NCBI GenBank assembly: GCA_013216135.1
Contig: JABSOS010000006.1
Location: 62,001 to 126,000, forward strand
DNA: 64,000 nt
From: Candidatus Caenarcanales bacterium
GTDB lineage: Bacteria > Cyanobacteriota > Vampirovibrionia > LMEP-6097
Direction of reading: 5' to 3'
A model generated the notes under the pieces. The model was given only the letters and a program-made list of their open reading frames with translations. It made no database searches and had not been told where the DNA came from. Positions 29,751 to 39,315 of the stretch are shown piece by piece; the first letter of the stretch is position 1; each line of letters begins with the position of its first letter. A program made the position numbers and the translations under genes.

Positions 29751-31121
29751 TTGAAGTTGAATTCCATTAATCATAGTGGTGAGATTAATTCACTTTATTC
29801 ACCACCGAAGCAAGAGCCTATCCCACTTGAAATAACGAGTATATATGATGCTGGTAAAAATGAGACTAAGTTTAAAGTTTCAACAGAATCTTTAATCGGT
29901 CAAGTAATTTTAGAAAGTTCGGCATATTCAAATTTCCATATTGTTATTAATAAGGATGACGTGGGGCTTGCTTTACCTAGTTCTGCTATGTCCACAAAAG
30001 TAGAGGGAGGAGCTAAAATTACTAATTTTAAGCTTAGTGGTTTAGATGATCCATTTGCTGATTATATGAGAATTTCTAAAAACTATTTGGAAAGTAATCC
30101 ATTAGAAAAAATGAAGTTTGACGAAATTCTTAAAGAAGTAGAGAAAATCACTAAACAAAAAAATGAAATTATGCCAACTATTCTTTTACTTCCGCCAGAA
30201 ACTATGGGAGATCCCAATAGAAATGGGCTTTGTACTTTTCAATTAGAAAGAGTTACTCCAGATGGACTATTAGATTTCAATTCATTCCATGTTTCTACCC
30301 TCGTTGCAGTTTCGATTGATTTCTTGAAAAATAATAGTATAGAAAATAATATTGCAACGATTAACCACGAACTAAATCATATGTTTTCAAAGGTTGAGTC
30401 TAATATTTCTTCTGTATTTGGAGATGATTTTCAGTTTCGAATTCTTAAGAGACAAATAGGCTTTTATTCTAATAAGGTTGCACACATTACTTTAAGTGAT
30501 AAAGCTAGAATGTCTTATTACCTTGAAGCTAAAAATTTACTTAAACTAAAGAAAATATCAGATTTTTATAAGGCTTTTCAAGAAAGTCAATCAAAATTAA
30601 TGAAATTAATTTGCCTTGAAAAATTTGGTGATGTTCCAGAAAAAAAATTTTTATCAATGTTTACAAAAGCACTGGAATCTGGTCAATTCTCCGGTGAAAA
30701 AAGAAAAACTGTTCAGTTTATCTTAGATACAGAAGAAGATCAAAGATCGAAAACTATGACAAATGAACAATATACTGAATTATCAAATCTATGTGATCTA
30801 TATGAATTAGGAGGAGAGGAGTTTATCGATAAATATACTAAAAGATCTTACCCCCAATATATTCAGTCTCTTGAGGCAAATGTATTAAAGCCTCTCTATG
30901 AAAAAGATAACGAGAAATTTCATGAATTTAAAGAAGCTTTGCAAGGCTCACTCAAGGAAGGAGATCTTGAACAGTTACGTAATTTCTTTCTTAAGTATGA
31001 TCCAAGCTTTTCACCAAGTAAAGGTTATATGGAATGTATTTTAACTGTTAATTACGATGGAGAAAATATTTATAATGCTGGTATTGTAGACTCTATAGCA
31101 AAGGTGATTGATTCTATATAA
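29751..31121 (+). CDS. hypothetical protein with HExxH metalloprotease-like motif
   Basis: NHELNHMF; TTG start preceded by GGAGG. Confidence 0.6.
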   Translation: MKLNSINHSGEINSLYSPPKQEPIPLEITSIYDAGKNETKFKVSTESLIGQVILESSAYSNFHIVINKDDVGLALPSSAMSTKVEGGAKITNFKLSGLDDPFADYMRISKNYLESNPLEKMKFDEILKEVEKITKQKNEIMPTILLLPPETMGDPNRNGLCTFQLERVTPDGLLDFNSFHVSTLVAVSIDFLKNNSIENNIATINHELNHMFSKVESNISSVFGDDFQFRILKRQIGFYSNKVAHITLSDKARMSYYLEAKNLLKLKKISDFYKAFQESQSKLMKLICLEKFGDVPEKKFLSMFTKALESGQFSGEKRKTVQFILDTEEDQRSKTMTNEQYTELSNLCDLYELGGEEFIDKYTKRSYPQYIQSLEANVLKPLYEKDNEKFHEFKEALQGSLKEGDLEQLRNFFLKYDPSFSPSKGYMECILTVNYDGENIYNAGIVDSIAKVIDSI

Positions 31122-31134
31122 ATTTTGATTTAGT

Positions 31135-31953
31135 CTAAGGAGCAATCTCTATATTGAGTTCACCTTCCCAGCAAATTTTATAAACTAAATTACAAGCAAG
31201 CTCCTCTGAAATTTCAAGAGCTGCTTGTTTGCTTTCATCATCTGGGTCAGAGTTCTGTAAATAGTCTATGATAATATCTTTATCTTCAGCTACATATTCT
31301 AAGAACTCAGCTTTCTTTTCTTCAGTGAGTTCATCTGAATTCTTATCTCTGATGTAAACTACCTTCTTCCCATGTTTTTCAGCTTCTTCTAAAAGCTTTT
31401 TATAGATTAGTTCATTAGTCGCTACCATTTGTTTGATTTGGTAGTTTAGCAGGCCATTCATTCCTATTAAGGGTTGAACGTGGTGGTGAATATTTAAAAC
31501 TAATTCTTCAGAGCCATTGATATTTTCTAAAAATATATCTTTTGCTATAGCAGCTTCTAGATTCGCTTTGCGGTTTTCTTGTTCTTTCTCTATTGCGGAT
31601 AAGCGGTTTTCAATAGTTAACTTATATTCTTCTAAAAAAGTATCTAGCTCTTCTGGGCTCTCTACTTCTTTATCGATAAAGTCTCTTAGGTTTTCACCTT
31701 TGTTTCTTACGATTTTAAATTCTTGTAAAACTTTCTCAGGATCAAGCATAGAAGGAGCTTCGTCTACTAGTTTATAAAACGATTCGAAGTAATCATAGAT
31801 AGTGATAGCTATAGTTTCACCGAAAACTTCACAGGACTTTTTAATCTCATTACAGTTCTTTTGATACTCTTCACTCAGCTTTGCATCTACTTTCTCCTGC
31901 TCTTCAAGCACGAGATCATTAATAAATATTTGGATTATTTGCTCAGTTTTCAT
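31135..31953 (-). CDS. hypothetical acidic coiled-coil protein
   Basis: 272 aa ORF directly upstream of nothing but 14 bp from convergent gene; downstream of folP on same strand. Confidence 0.65.
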   Translation of the reverse strand: MKTEQIIQIFINDLVLEEQEKVDAKLSEEYQKNCNEIKKSCEVFGETIAITIYDYFESFYKLVDEAPSMLDPEKVLQEFKIVRNKGENLRDFIDKEVESPEELDTFLEEYKLTIENRLSAIEKEQENRKANLEAAIAKDIFLENINGSEELVLNIHHHVQPLIGMNGLLNYQIKQMVATNELIYKKLLEEAEKHGKKVVYIRDKNSDELTEEKKAEFLEYVAEDKDIIIDYLQNSDPDDESKQAALEISEELACNLVYKICWEGELNIEIAP

Positions 31954-31967
31954 TATTTAGCTACTTA

Positions 31968-32942
31968 TTAGATCTTACACAAATCCAATCTATGAATATT
32001 ATATGCCTTAATTTCAGATGGGTGAACATGTACTCTAAATAAATTAGCTCCGACTTGGTAGCACAGACTATTGTATTTCTCGGTTAGCATGTCTAAAGCA
32101 TTTAAGTAGTCTGAATGATTTAGAGTCTTGCTAATACTCTCTTGCTCGATAATCTCTCGTATAAATGACTTACGGCTTGCTCCTATAAAGACATCAGACC
32201 TCAACTTTTGGATGAATTTTGGGATTAACTGGAGGAGTGCGTAGCTATGCTTTAAATTTTTGCCGAAGCCTAAGCCTGGATCAAAAATCAAGTTTTCTTC
32301 TTTGATGCCATAACTCTTAGCTTTTTCTTGAAGAGATTCAAAAAACTGACAGAGATTTTCAAAGTAAGCTTCCATTTCTTCTTTGCTTAGATTTTCATCT
32401 GGGGTTTTTCCATAATTAAAGAAAGTTCCCGCGCGAAGATGCTTTTTCTCTAAATAGAAATTGTCTGGAATCATGTGAGTTTTAATTTTCGGAGGAACGC
32501 CGACGCTTGAGTGCATCGCGATTAGCTTTAACTTACTTTCAACATCGATTTCTTTAATTACTTTTAGTTTTTCTTCATCGCCGAAGCCTTCTACGTCGTT
32601 TATGAAAGCAATATTTTTATAGAATAAGGGCTCTGAGAGTATGGCTTTCATAACTTCAGCCTTGCGGGTATCGATTGAGAGAGGAAAGTTACTCTTTTCA
32701 CAAAATACTTTAAGAAAATTTTCTAAGCGATTGATCTCTTCATCTATGCTGACTGTCTCCGCACCAGGTCTTGTCGACTCTGCACCAATATCTAGTACAT
32801 TTGCGCCACTTTTAATAAGCATTTCGGCTTTGTTAAATAGCCATTTTGAATCTTGATAGTCGCCATCTGCGATGTGATCTGTACCATCGGAGAAGGAGTC
32901 TGGTGTGATATTCAGAATTAGAAAGTATTGAGGGGTAAGCAC
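31968..32942 (-). CDS. folP: dihydropteroate synthase
   Basis: LNITPDSFSDG, LDIGAESTRPGA, DPGLGFGK. Confidence 0.95.
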   Translation of the reverse strand: MLTPQYFLILNITPDSFSDGTDHIADGDYQDSKWLFNKAEMLIKSGANVLDIGAESTRPGAETVSIDEEINRLENFLKVFCEKSNFPLSIDTRKAEVMKAILSEPLFYKNIAFINDVEGFGDEEKLKVIKEIDVESKLKLIAMHSSVGVPPKIKTHMIPDNFYLEKKHLRAGTFFNYGKTPDENLSKEEMEAYFENLCQFFESLQEKAKSYGIKEENLIFDPGLGFGKNLKHSYALLQLIPKFIQKLRSDVFIGASRKSFIREIIEQESISKTLNHSDYLNALDMLTEKYNSLCYQVGANLFRVHVHPSEIKAYNIHRLDLCKI

Positions 32943-32968
32943 TTACCTTTAATTTTAGCTTAGAAGAA

Positions 32969-33154
32969 CTATTTCTTCCCGATAGCAAATAAAGCCAAAG
33001 CTGATAAACATCCAAAAGGGTGTTTGCGGAAGAAAAAGAAAAGGTCAGAGAAAAAGTCAGCAATATGGTTTTTTGTAGATCTTAAATGAATCATTTCCCT
33101 TAATTGCTTAAGATCATCTTCTCTATTCTCATCTTCAAAAATTGGATTATACAT
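32969..33154 (-). CDS. hypothetical small protein
   Basis: 61 aa ORF with C-terminal hydrophobic stretch. Confidence 0.4.
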   Translation of the reverse strand: MYNPIFEDENREDDLKQLREMIHLRSTKNHIADFFSDLFFFFRKHPFGCLSALALFAIGKK

Positions 33155-33401
33155 AGGCTATGACTGTAATATGCCCAGGTTTAGGGTTGGGGAATATTAA
33201 ATGTTTTTAAAGGAAGATTTATCTGATAAAATCGGGAGTTTTATAGACTCAGAACGTAAAAAGTTGAAAGTTGCAAAAGCTACGTCTGAAGGGCAAACTG
33301 CTGCAATTTTTGCAGCACTTGAAAATAATAGAAATAATATTGGTCAAAACTTAGCCAGGTAAGTTTATTACTAAACCGTTAAACTTTATATAATCATAGA
33401 A

Positions 33402-35438
33402 GTGCCAAAATTTATACCATGGAGACTTGAAAGTAAATTTGCCCCAGCGGGTGATCAGCCTAAGGCGATTCAAGAGATAACCGAAAGACTAGATAATGGT
33501 TGTAACAGGCAAGTTTTACTTGGGATTACAGGAAGTGGTAAAACTTATACCGTCGCCAATATTATTCAGGAAATTAATAAGCCAGCACTTGTACTTGCTC
33601 ATAATAAAACTTTAGCTGGACAGCTTTGTAATGAATTTAAAGAATTTTTCCCTGATAATAAAGTTGAGTATTTTATTAGTTACTATGACTACTATCAGCC
33701 TGAAAGTTATATCCCAAGCTCTGATACTTTTATTGAGAAGACGGCTAAGGTGAATGATAATATCGATAGGCTCAGATACTCAACTACTAGAGGGATCTAT
33801 GAAAGAGATGATGTTTTAGTGGTAGCGTCAGTTAGTTGTATATATGGTTTGGGGACTCCTGAACTTTATTTCAAATCAGCGATTCCACTTGCCTTAGGTA
33901 TGGAGATAGATCAGAAAGAGTTTTTGAAGAACTTAGTTGAAATTCAATACGGTAGAAATGACACTGAGCTTTTGCGTGGACTATTTCGTGTGCGTGGAGA
34001 GATCGTTGATATATGGCAGGCTGATGAGGAGAAGATTTTAAGGATAGAATTCTTTGGTGACGAGATTGAACGTTTATCACTAGTGGACCATGTAACAGGT
34101 GAGATTCTGGAGCTTTTAGATGAAGTTAAAGTATTTCCTGCAAAGCATTATATGACAGATGATGATTTGGTAGAAGAAGCTGTTGCACAGATAGAGAAAG
34201 AACTTCACGATAGAGTGAATGACCTTCGCTCTCAAGGAAAGGATTTTGAAGCTCAAAGAATTCAACAGCGTACTAAGTATGATCTGGAGATGATAAAAGA
34301 AATGGGTTACTGCTCAGGGATTGAGAACTATTCTAGAATCTTTGAACGCCGCAAACCAGGTTCTGCTCCACAGGTACTTATAGATTATTATAATCGTCGT
34401 TATGGAGAAGATGGTTGGGTCTGTTATATCGATGAGTCCCATATGACTCTTCCTCAATTAAAAGCAATGTATAACGGTGATAGAAGTCGTAAACAGGTTT
34501 TGGTAGATTACGGTTTCCGTTTACCGTGTGCTTTAGATAACCGTCCTCTAAAATATGATGAGTTTACAGAACGTGTTAAAAATATTGTTTATATTTCAGC
34601 AACACCCGGTGATGAAGAGATAGAAACCTGTGGTGAGGACGTAACAGAACTAATTATTAGACCTACAGGACTTATAGATCCTGAGCTAGAGATTATTCCA
34701 ACGAAAGGACAAATTGATGTGCTTATGGAAGCTGCTCAGGGAAAGATTGTTAAAGGGGAAAAAGTAATTATTAATACTCTCACAAAAAAAATGGCAGAGG
34801 ATCTCAGTGATTATCTTTTAGATCATGATGTTCGTGCTAGATATTTACATAGTGAGATTAAAGCTTTAGAGAGGATTGAAATCCTCAGAGCTTTAAGAAT
34901 GAATGAGTTTGATGTCCTAGTTGGTGTAAACCTTTTAAGAGAAGGGATTGATTTACCAGAGGTTTCACTTGTATGTATTATGGATGCGGATAAAGAGGGG
35001 TACTTGCGTAATTATCGTACGCTGATTCAGATGATTGGTAGAGCTGCTCGTAATGCTAACTCTAAGGTTCTATTGTTTGCAGACAAGATGACAGCTAGTA
35101 TGGAAAAAGCTATTTCAGAGACTGAGCGTCGCCGTAAGATTCAGGTGGATTACAATACTGAGCACGGTATAGTTCCGAAGACTATTTTAAAATCTACTGC
35201 TAACCCTATCCTTGATATCTTCGCCGCTGAAAGAGTTGAAGATGTTCTTGCTTCTAGAATTGATAAGAGGGATATTGATCCTAAATCAGGTAAAGTTTCT
35301 AAGAAACAGCTGGTTAGAGCTATTGATAAATTAGAAGGTGAAATGAAAGATGCAGCTAAGAATCTTGATTTTGAGCAGGCGGCGGAGTTTAGAGATCAGC
35401 TTAAGCTTCTTAGAGAGAAGCTTGAGGAGAAGGTTTAG
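33402..35438 (+). CDS. uvrB: excinuclease ABC subunit B
   Basis: APAGDQPKAI, LGITGSGKTYT, YYDYYQPESYIPSSDT, C-terminal UVR motif; GTG start. Confidence 0.98.
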   Translation: MPKFIPWRLESKFAPAGDQPKAIQEITERLDNGCNRQVLLGITGSGKTYTVANIIQEINKPALVLAHNKTLAGQLCNEFKEFFPDNKVEYFISYYDYYQPESYIPSSDTFIEKTAKVNDNIDRLRYSTTRGIYERDDVLVVASVSCIYGLGTPELYFKSAIPLALGMEIDQKEFLKNLVEIQYGRNDTELLRGLFRVRGEIVDIWQADEEKILRIEFFGDEIERLSLVDHVTGEILELLDEVKVFPAKHYMTDDDLVEEAVAQIEKELHDRVNDLRSQGKDFEAQRIQQRTKYDLEMIKEMGYCSGIENYSRIFERRKPGSAPQVLIDYYNRRYGEDGWVCYIDESHMTLPQLKAMYNGDRSRKQVLVDYGFRLPCALDNRPLKYDEFTERVKNIVYISATPGDEEIETCGEDVTELIIRPTGLIDPELEIIPTKGQIDVLMEAAQGKIVKGEKVIINTLTKKMAEDLSDYLLDHDVRARYLHSEIKALERIEILRALRMNEFDVLVGVNLLREGIDLPEVSLVCIMDADKEGYLRNYRTLIQMIGRAARNANSKVLLFADKMTASMEKAISETERRRKIQVDYNTEHGIVPKTILKSTANPILDIFAAERVEDVLASRIDKRDIDPKSGKVSKKQLVRAIDKLEGEMKDAAKNLDFEQAAEFRDQLKLLREKLEEKV

Positions 35439-35477
35439 TAAAGTGAGATTTATTAAGTTTGAATAGACTAAAAATAC

Positions 35478-35504
35478 TAAAGTTTTTAGTTGAATATCCG
35501 ATAA
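35478..35504 (+). promoter_or_regulatory. sigma-28 (FliA-type) promoter of flagellin 2
   Basis: TAAAGTTT-N11-TCCGATAA, 15 of 16 consensus positions. Confidence 0.85.
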
Positions 35505-35519
35505 ATATACTAGACCACC

Positions 35520-36488
35520 ATGACTATAATTAGTACTCAATTTAATCAAGTGACTAATGCAACTGTAAATGCGGTCAATAGTCAGGCAAAAGCACTAAAT
35601 AAATCATTAGAAAAACTATCAACTGGTAAAAGGATTAACCGTGCTGGTGACGATATAGCCTCATTAAGTATTTCAGAGAAGTTGAGCTCCGAGTTGAGGG
35701 GAATAACAAAGGCAAAACAGAATATTACTGACCAAATAGGACATTTGGAAGTCCTTGATTCAGCTTTCTATCAAGTTGGTGATAATTTACAAGCTATAAG
35801 AGAGCTTTTTGTTCAAGGTTTGAATGGCACTAATGATACAGAAGAGATTGATGCAATTCAAAGAGAGATTAATGCGCGGGTAAAGACTTTACAAGACATT
35901 TCTGATTTTACTAAGGTAGTTAATGGATCTAATGAGTATATTGCTTTTGGTGGAGAAGGGGCTACAGCCTATCAAAATTATGTTCAAATAGGTACCAATG
36001 ATTCTGAAGGGATTAATATTAATTATGATATTGGTAACACAACTTCTTCCCCTGATGGTGTTAGTACTAATCCAGGTTGGGGTAATTTCAGGTCTTCTAT
36101 CAATGCATTTGTTGTTTCAGGAACATCCTTGTTAAATCTCAGATTGCCAGGAGCATCTGTTGGTTCATACTATAGCGAAAGTACTGGGAACGCAGAGCAA
36201 GCTCAAGATTTTGATTCTGATGGTCTGGCAAATCTTGATCTGATGATTGGAAACATGGGAAGAATGCAGTCTGTATATGCAGCAGATCAAGAATACTTAC
36301 AAGAAATGTATAGTAGTCTAGAGGGTAAAGAAATTTCTCTAAATAAATCATTGTCACATTTTCAAGATACAGATTTTGCTTTAGAAACTGCTAATTTTAC
36401 AAAAACTCAAATTAAACAACAAAGTGCTGGGGCTATGTTAACTCAGGCTAATGCCCAGGCTCAGTTTGTTTTGAACCTACTGCCATAG
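35520..36488 (+). CDS. flagellin
   Basis: LEKLSTGKRINRAGDDIASLSISEKLSSELRGI; C-term QSAGAMLTQANAQAQFVLNLL. Confidence 0.95.
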   Translation: MTIISTQFNQVTNATVNAVNSQAKALNKSLEKLSTGKRINRAGDDIASLSISEKLSSELRGITKAKQNITDQIGHLEVLDSAFYQVGDNLQAIRELFVQGLNGTNDTEEIDAIQREINARVKTLQDISDFTKVVNGSNEYIAFGGEGATAYQNYVQIGTNDSEGININYDIGNTTSSPDGVSTNPGWGNFRSSINAFVVSGTSLLNLRLPGASVGSYYSESTGNAEQAQDFDSDGLANLDLMIGNMGRMQSVYAADQEYLQEMYSSLEGKEISLNKSLSHFQDTDFALETANFTKTQIKQQSAGAMLTQANAQAQFVLNLLP

Positions 36489-36618
36489 AGACTATGTATT
36501 ATACTTAATTAATTTTATTAATTAACTCTCAGTTAAGAAATCTTTAGTCAAAATAAGTCCTTGCGTATCTATATAAGAGTGGAAGCTCCACTTTTAGCTT
36601 CATCGGAGATTTTAAGAC

Positions 36619-36966
36619 ATGAAGGACGAAAGATTTAATCTTGCGGACATTGATCTGCAAAAAATTGCTGAATTTGATATCTATGGTGCTTTAAATAAGG
36701 CAGATTTAGCTATTTCAGAAGAAGAAGTCGCTAAAATCAAAGAGCAAATCAATGAAACTATCAGTAAAGGTAAGAGAACTCATGATTTGTTTATTAATAC
36801 TAAGTTGAAGTCTAATAAATTAGAGCAAATTGAGCTCCCAACCTTTAATTATTTAAGTGTTTTGTATGCTGTTAACAGTCTTGAAGCAAGACAAGGTTTA
36901 AATCCGATCCTAAATGCTATAAAAAAGCAGGCTAATAAGCAAAAAAGAGTTATCGATTTACTGTAA
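36619..36966 (+). CDS. hypothetical small protein
   Basis: 115 aa ORF. Confidence 0.5.
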   Translation: MKDERFNLADIDLQKIAEFDIYGALNKADLAISEEEVAKIKEQINETISKGKRTHDLFINTKLKSNKLEQIELPTFNYLSVLYAVNSLEARQGLNPILNAIKKQANKQKRVIDLL

Positions 36967-37842
36967 TTTAACTAATATTTTTCCAAGTTTATTTTTTTCA
37001 TCTTTACTTAGAGGTAGTAGTGGTTTTCTTCCCTCTCCATAGTTTTTTCCTTGTATCTGGTAAGCAGCTTTAACTGTTTTAACCAAGCCACCTTTCACAA
37101 TAAAATCTAAAAAAGGGTAGATCTTATAGAAGATCTCTTTTGATAAATCGAGATTTTGCGACTCTATTGCTTTAAAAAGCTTGCTTGGTAAGTCCCCAAT
37201 GATATTAGGTGCAGCTGAACACCAGCCTTTTCCCCCAGCACTTAAAAATTCTAAAGCTATACTGTTTGAACCACAATACACTGGGATACTGTTATTAGAA
37301 AGTTCTCTTATTTTATGAAGTCTATTAATATCCCCAGTACTTTCTTTAACTATAGTTACAGCTTTGCATTTATTAAAAATCTCAACTATTAATTCTGGTT
37401 TCATGTCTATGCCACTTGTTGCTGGATTGTTATAGAGCATGATCGGTTTAGTGCAGTTCTTTGAGACTTCCTGGTAGAAATTTAGAATCTCTGCATCAGA
37501 TAGTTTCCAATAAGAAAGTGGGATTATCATGTGGCCATCAACTCCTAGTTTTTCTGCAATGTTTATTTTTTCAATTACGGTACTAGTTTTAAGCTCTGCG
37601 ATTCCACATAAAATAGGGACTCTTTTATTAATGGTTTGAATGCTAGTTGCTAAAACTTGTTGCCACTCATCTACCTCTAAATAAGCGCTTTCTCCAGCAC
37701 TACCTAAAACCGTAATTGCATTTGCTTCGGTTGCAATAAGCTTTTCTATAATTTCTTTTAATGCATTTAAGTCAAGTTCACCATTCTTAGAGTATGGAGT
37801 GATGGGGTAGGCTATTATGCCTTTTAAGTTTAAGTCTGTCAT
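36958..37842 (-). CDS. DapA-family (dihydrodipicolinate synthase/N-acetylneuraminate lyase) aldolase
   Basis: GSAGESAYL, MLYNNPATSG, VKESTGD (Schiff-base Lys). Confidence 0.9.
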   Translation of the reverse strand: MTDLNLKGIIAYPITPYSKNGELDLNALKEIIEKLIATEANAITVLGSAGESAYLEVDEWQQVLATSIQTINKRVPILCGIAELKTSTVIEKINIAEKLGVDGHMIIPLSYWKLSDAEILNFYQEVSKNCTKPIMLYNNPATSGIDMKPELIVEIFNKCKAVTIVKESTGDINRLHKIRELSNNSIPVYCGSNSIALEFLSAGGKGWCSAAPNIIGDLPSKLFKAIESQNLDLSKEIFYKIYPFLDFIVKGGLVKTVKAAYQIQGKNYGEGRKPLLPLSKDEKNKLGKILVKLQ

Positions 37843-38291
37843 TAGATTTCCTCCCTGATTGCTAAATTACCTAGGTTCTGTAATAAAGCTGCATTTTCGC
37901 AAGCTAAATATTTTGCACTATTTGTTTTTGAATGATTAAAGTGCTGATGCCAAGCCCATACTGGGATATACACAGCATCTCCCTCTTGCCATTCTACTTT
38001 CTTACCATTTATTTCACTGTGGCCCTCCCCTTCTAGAACGAAAAGTACTGTTTCGTATGAATGACGATGTTTATTACTGGTCCCCCCTGGTATTAGTCCA
38101 CCAATAGTCATATTGATAGTTTTACTCGGAAGATCAACAAATGCGACTGGGTGTTTTCTTTCATTAGAGTAAGCTTCTTTTTGACCTGTTTTTTCTACAT
38201 CTTTATGAATAAGCTTTTCTGGTATATTTACCTGAATCTGCGTAGGGGTTTTATCAAAATCAGCTGAGCTGTACTGTTGTTTATTGTTCAT
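37842..38291 (-). CDS. cupin-domain protein
   Basis: GGTSNKHRHSYETVLFVLEGEGHSEINGKKVEWQEGDAVYIPVWAWHQHFN. Confidence 0.88.
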   Translation of the reverse strand: MNNKQQYSSADFDKTPTQIQVNIPEKLIHKDVEKTGQKEAYSNERKHPVAFVDLPSKTINMTIGGLIPGGTSNKHRHSYETVLFVLEGEGHSEINGKKVEWQEGDAVYIPVWAWHQHFNHSKTNSAKYLACENAALLQNLGNLAIREEI

Positions 38292-38329
38292 TGTTTTCTC
38301 CTTTTAGTGGATCCTCTTTTTATAAAAGG

Positions 38330-38343
38330 TAGGAATCCTAAGT
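38330..38343. promoter_or_regulatory. palindromic operator-like repeat, copy 1
   Basis: TAGGAATCCTAAGT, just downstream of minus-strand TATAAT (38346-38351). Confidence 0.65.
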
Positions 38344-38403
38344 AAATTATACCCATTTAATACCAGTGAATAAAATATTTAAACTTTTTTTGAAATAAGT
38401 AGT

Positions 38404-38417
38404 TAGGAATCCTAAGT
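38404..38417. promoter_or_regulatory. palindromic operator-like repeat, copy 2
   Basis: TAGGAATCCTAAGT identical to copy 1, just upstream of extended -10 TGGTATATT (38421-38429). Confidence 0.65.
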
Positions 38418-38483
38418 TTGTGGTATATTGAAAATATAAACAAAAACAATTTGTTTTGGCGTAAATAAAAAAAGGAGAAAAAT

Positions 38484-38735
38484 ATGTCAAATAAATATCA
38501 ATTAGTAGAAGCTGGATGTACTGTGTGTAATGCTGCGGTGAAAGAAATAACTAAAATTCTTGATGAGAATAAATTAGAAGTTATTACACTTACACCAGGT
38601 GATGCAAGAGTGGAGTCTTATGAAGCTAAGGGATTAAAATCTGTTCCAGCTTTAGTTAGCCCTGAAGGTGAAGTTATGCATATTAATTTTGGTGCTGATA
38701 TTTCTGCGCTAAAATTAAGTACTAGTAATGCCTAG
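38484..38735 (+). CDS. thioredoxin/glutaredoxin-like small protein with CxxC
   Basis: AGCTVCNAA and cis-Pro-like SVPALV; AGGAG RBS. Confidence 0.7.
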   Translation: MSNKYQLVEAGCTVCNAAVKEITKILDENKLEVITLTPGDARVESYEAKGLKSVPALVSPEGEVMHINFGADISALKLSTSNA

Positions 38736-39315
38736 TGCCGATAATAATCTTGAAGAGAAAATAATTGATGGGTTTGAGCGGTTATCTGCTTTACTTAAGC
38801 ACCAGATGTGGCTTAAAGCATTTCCGCTCAAACTTAATCCTATTCAGTTAAGCATAGTTCGCTTTCTTTATAATAATTCTTCCCAAAATATCACCCAGTC
38901 TTTTTTAGCTGAGCAGCTTTTTGTTACTAAAGCTACTCTAAGTGACTCTGTTAAAACTTTGAAGAATAAGGATCTACTTGAATTAAAGAAAAATCCAGAG
39001 GATACTCGAAGTTCTTTTTTAGTTTTAACTAAGCTTGGAGTAGTTTTAGCAAAAGATCTTGATAATTACTCTGAAGAGCTCACGGGGGCATTTACTTGCT
39101 TTAAGGAAAAAGAGAAAAAGGAATTTTATTCATACATGCTCCGCTTCTTAGCAGAACTGAATGATATGGATTTAATTCCTGTTCAGAGGCTTTGCTTTAC
39201 TTGTAAGTACTATGATGGTGATAGAAATGAAAAGCATTTATGTAACTTATTAAATAAAAGGCTTAATGCTAAAGATTTACAGATTAATTGTGCTGAGCAT
39301 GAAGAACTGAATTAA
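38728..39315 (+). CDS. MarR-type winged-helix regulator with Cys-rich C-terminal tail
   Basis: wHTH SFLAEQLFVTKATLSDSVKTLKNKDLLELKKNPEDTRSSFLVLT; tail CFTC...C...CAEHE. Confidence 0.8.
   Translation: MPSADNNLEEKIIDGFERLSALLKHQMWLKAFPLKLNPIQLSIVRFLYNNSSQNITQSFLAEQLFVTKATLSDSVKTLKNKDLLELKKNPEDTRSSFLVLTKLGVVLAKDLDNYSEELTGAFTCFKEKEKKEFYSYMLRFLAELNDMDLIPVQRLCFTCKYYDGDRNEKHLCNLLNKRLNAKDLQINCAEHEELN

Noticed and set aside
32833-33063. 76-aa minus-strand ORF overlapping folP start
   Set aside because: Overlaps folP and 32969-33154 in another frame; composition not protein-like.
33202-33362. Possible 53-aa gene (MFLKEDLSDKIGS / FIDSERKKLKVAKATSEGQTAAIFAALENNRNNIGQNLAR) upstream of uvrB
   Set aside because: The two halves are in different frames; joining needs one extra T near 33240. 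Could be a decayed gene or read error, but too short to claim.
36192-36215. GAACGCAGAGCAAGCTCAAG in flagellin 2 as a fourth repeat copy
   Set aside because: Only partial similarity to the R1/R2 motif and inside a conserved coding region; likely chance.
36500-36600. AT hairpin TTAATTAA...TTAATTAA and small AGTGGA-agc-TCCACT hairpin after flagellin 2 as terminator
   Set aside because: AT-only stem and a 3-nt loop with a weak T-run; not convincing enough to annotate.
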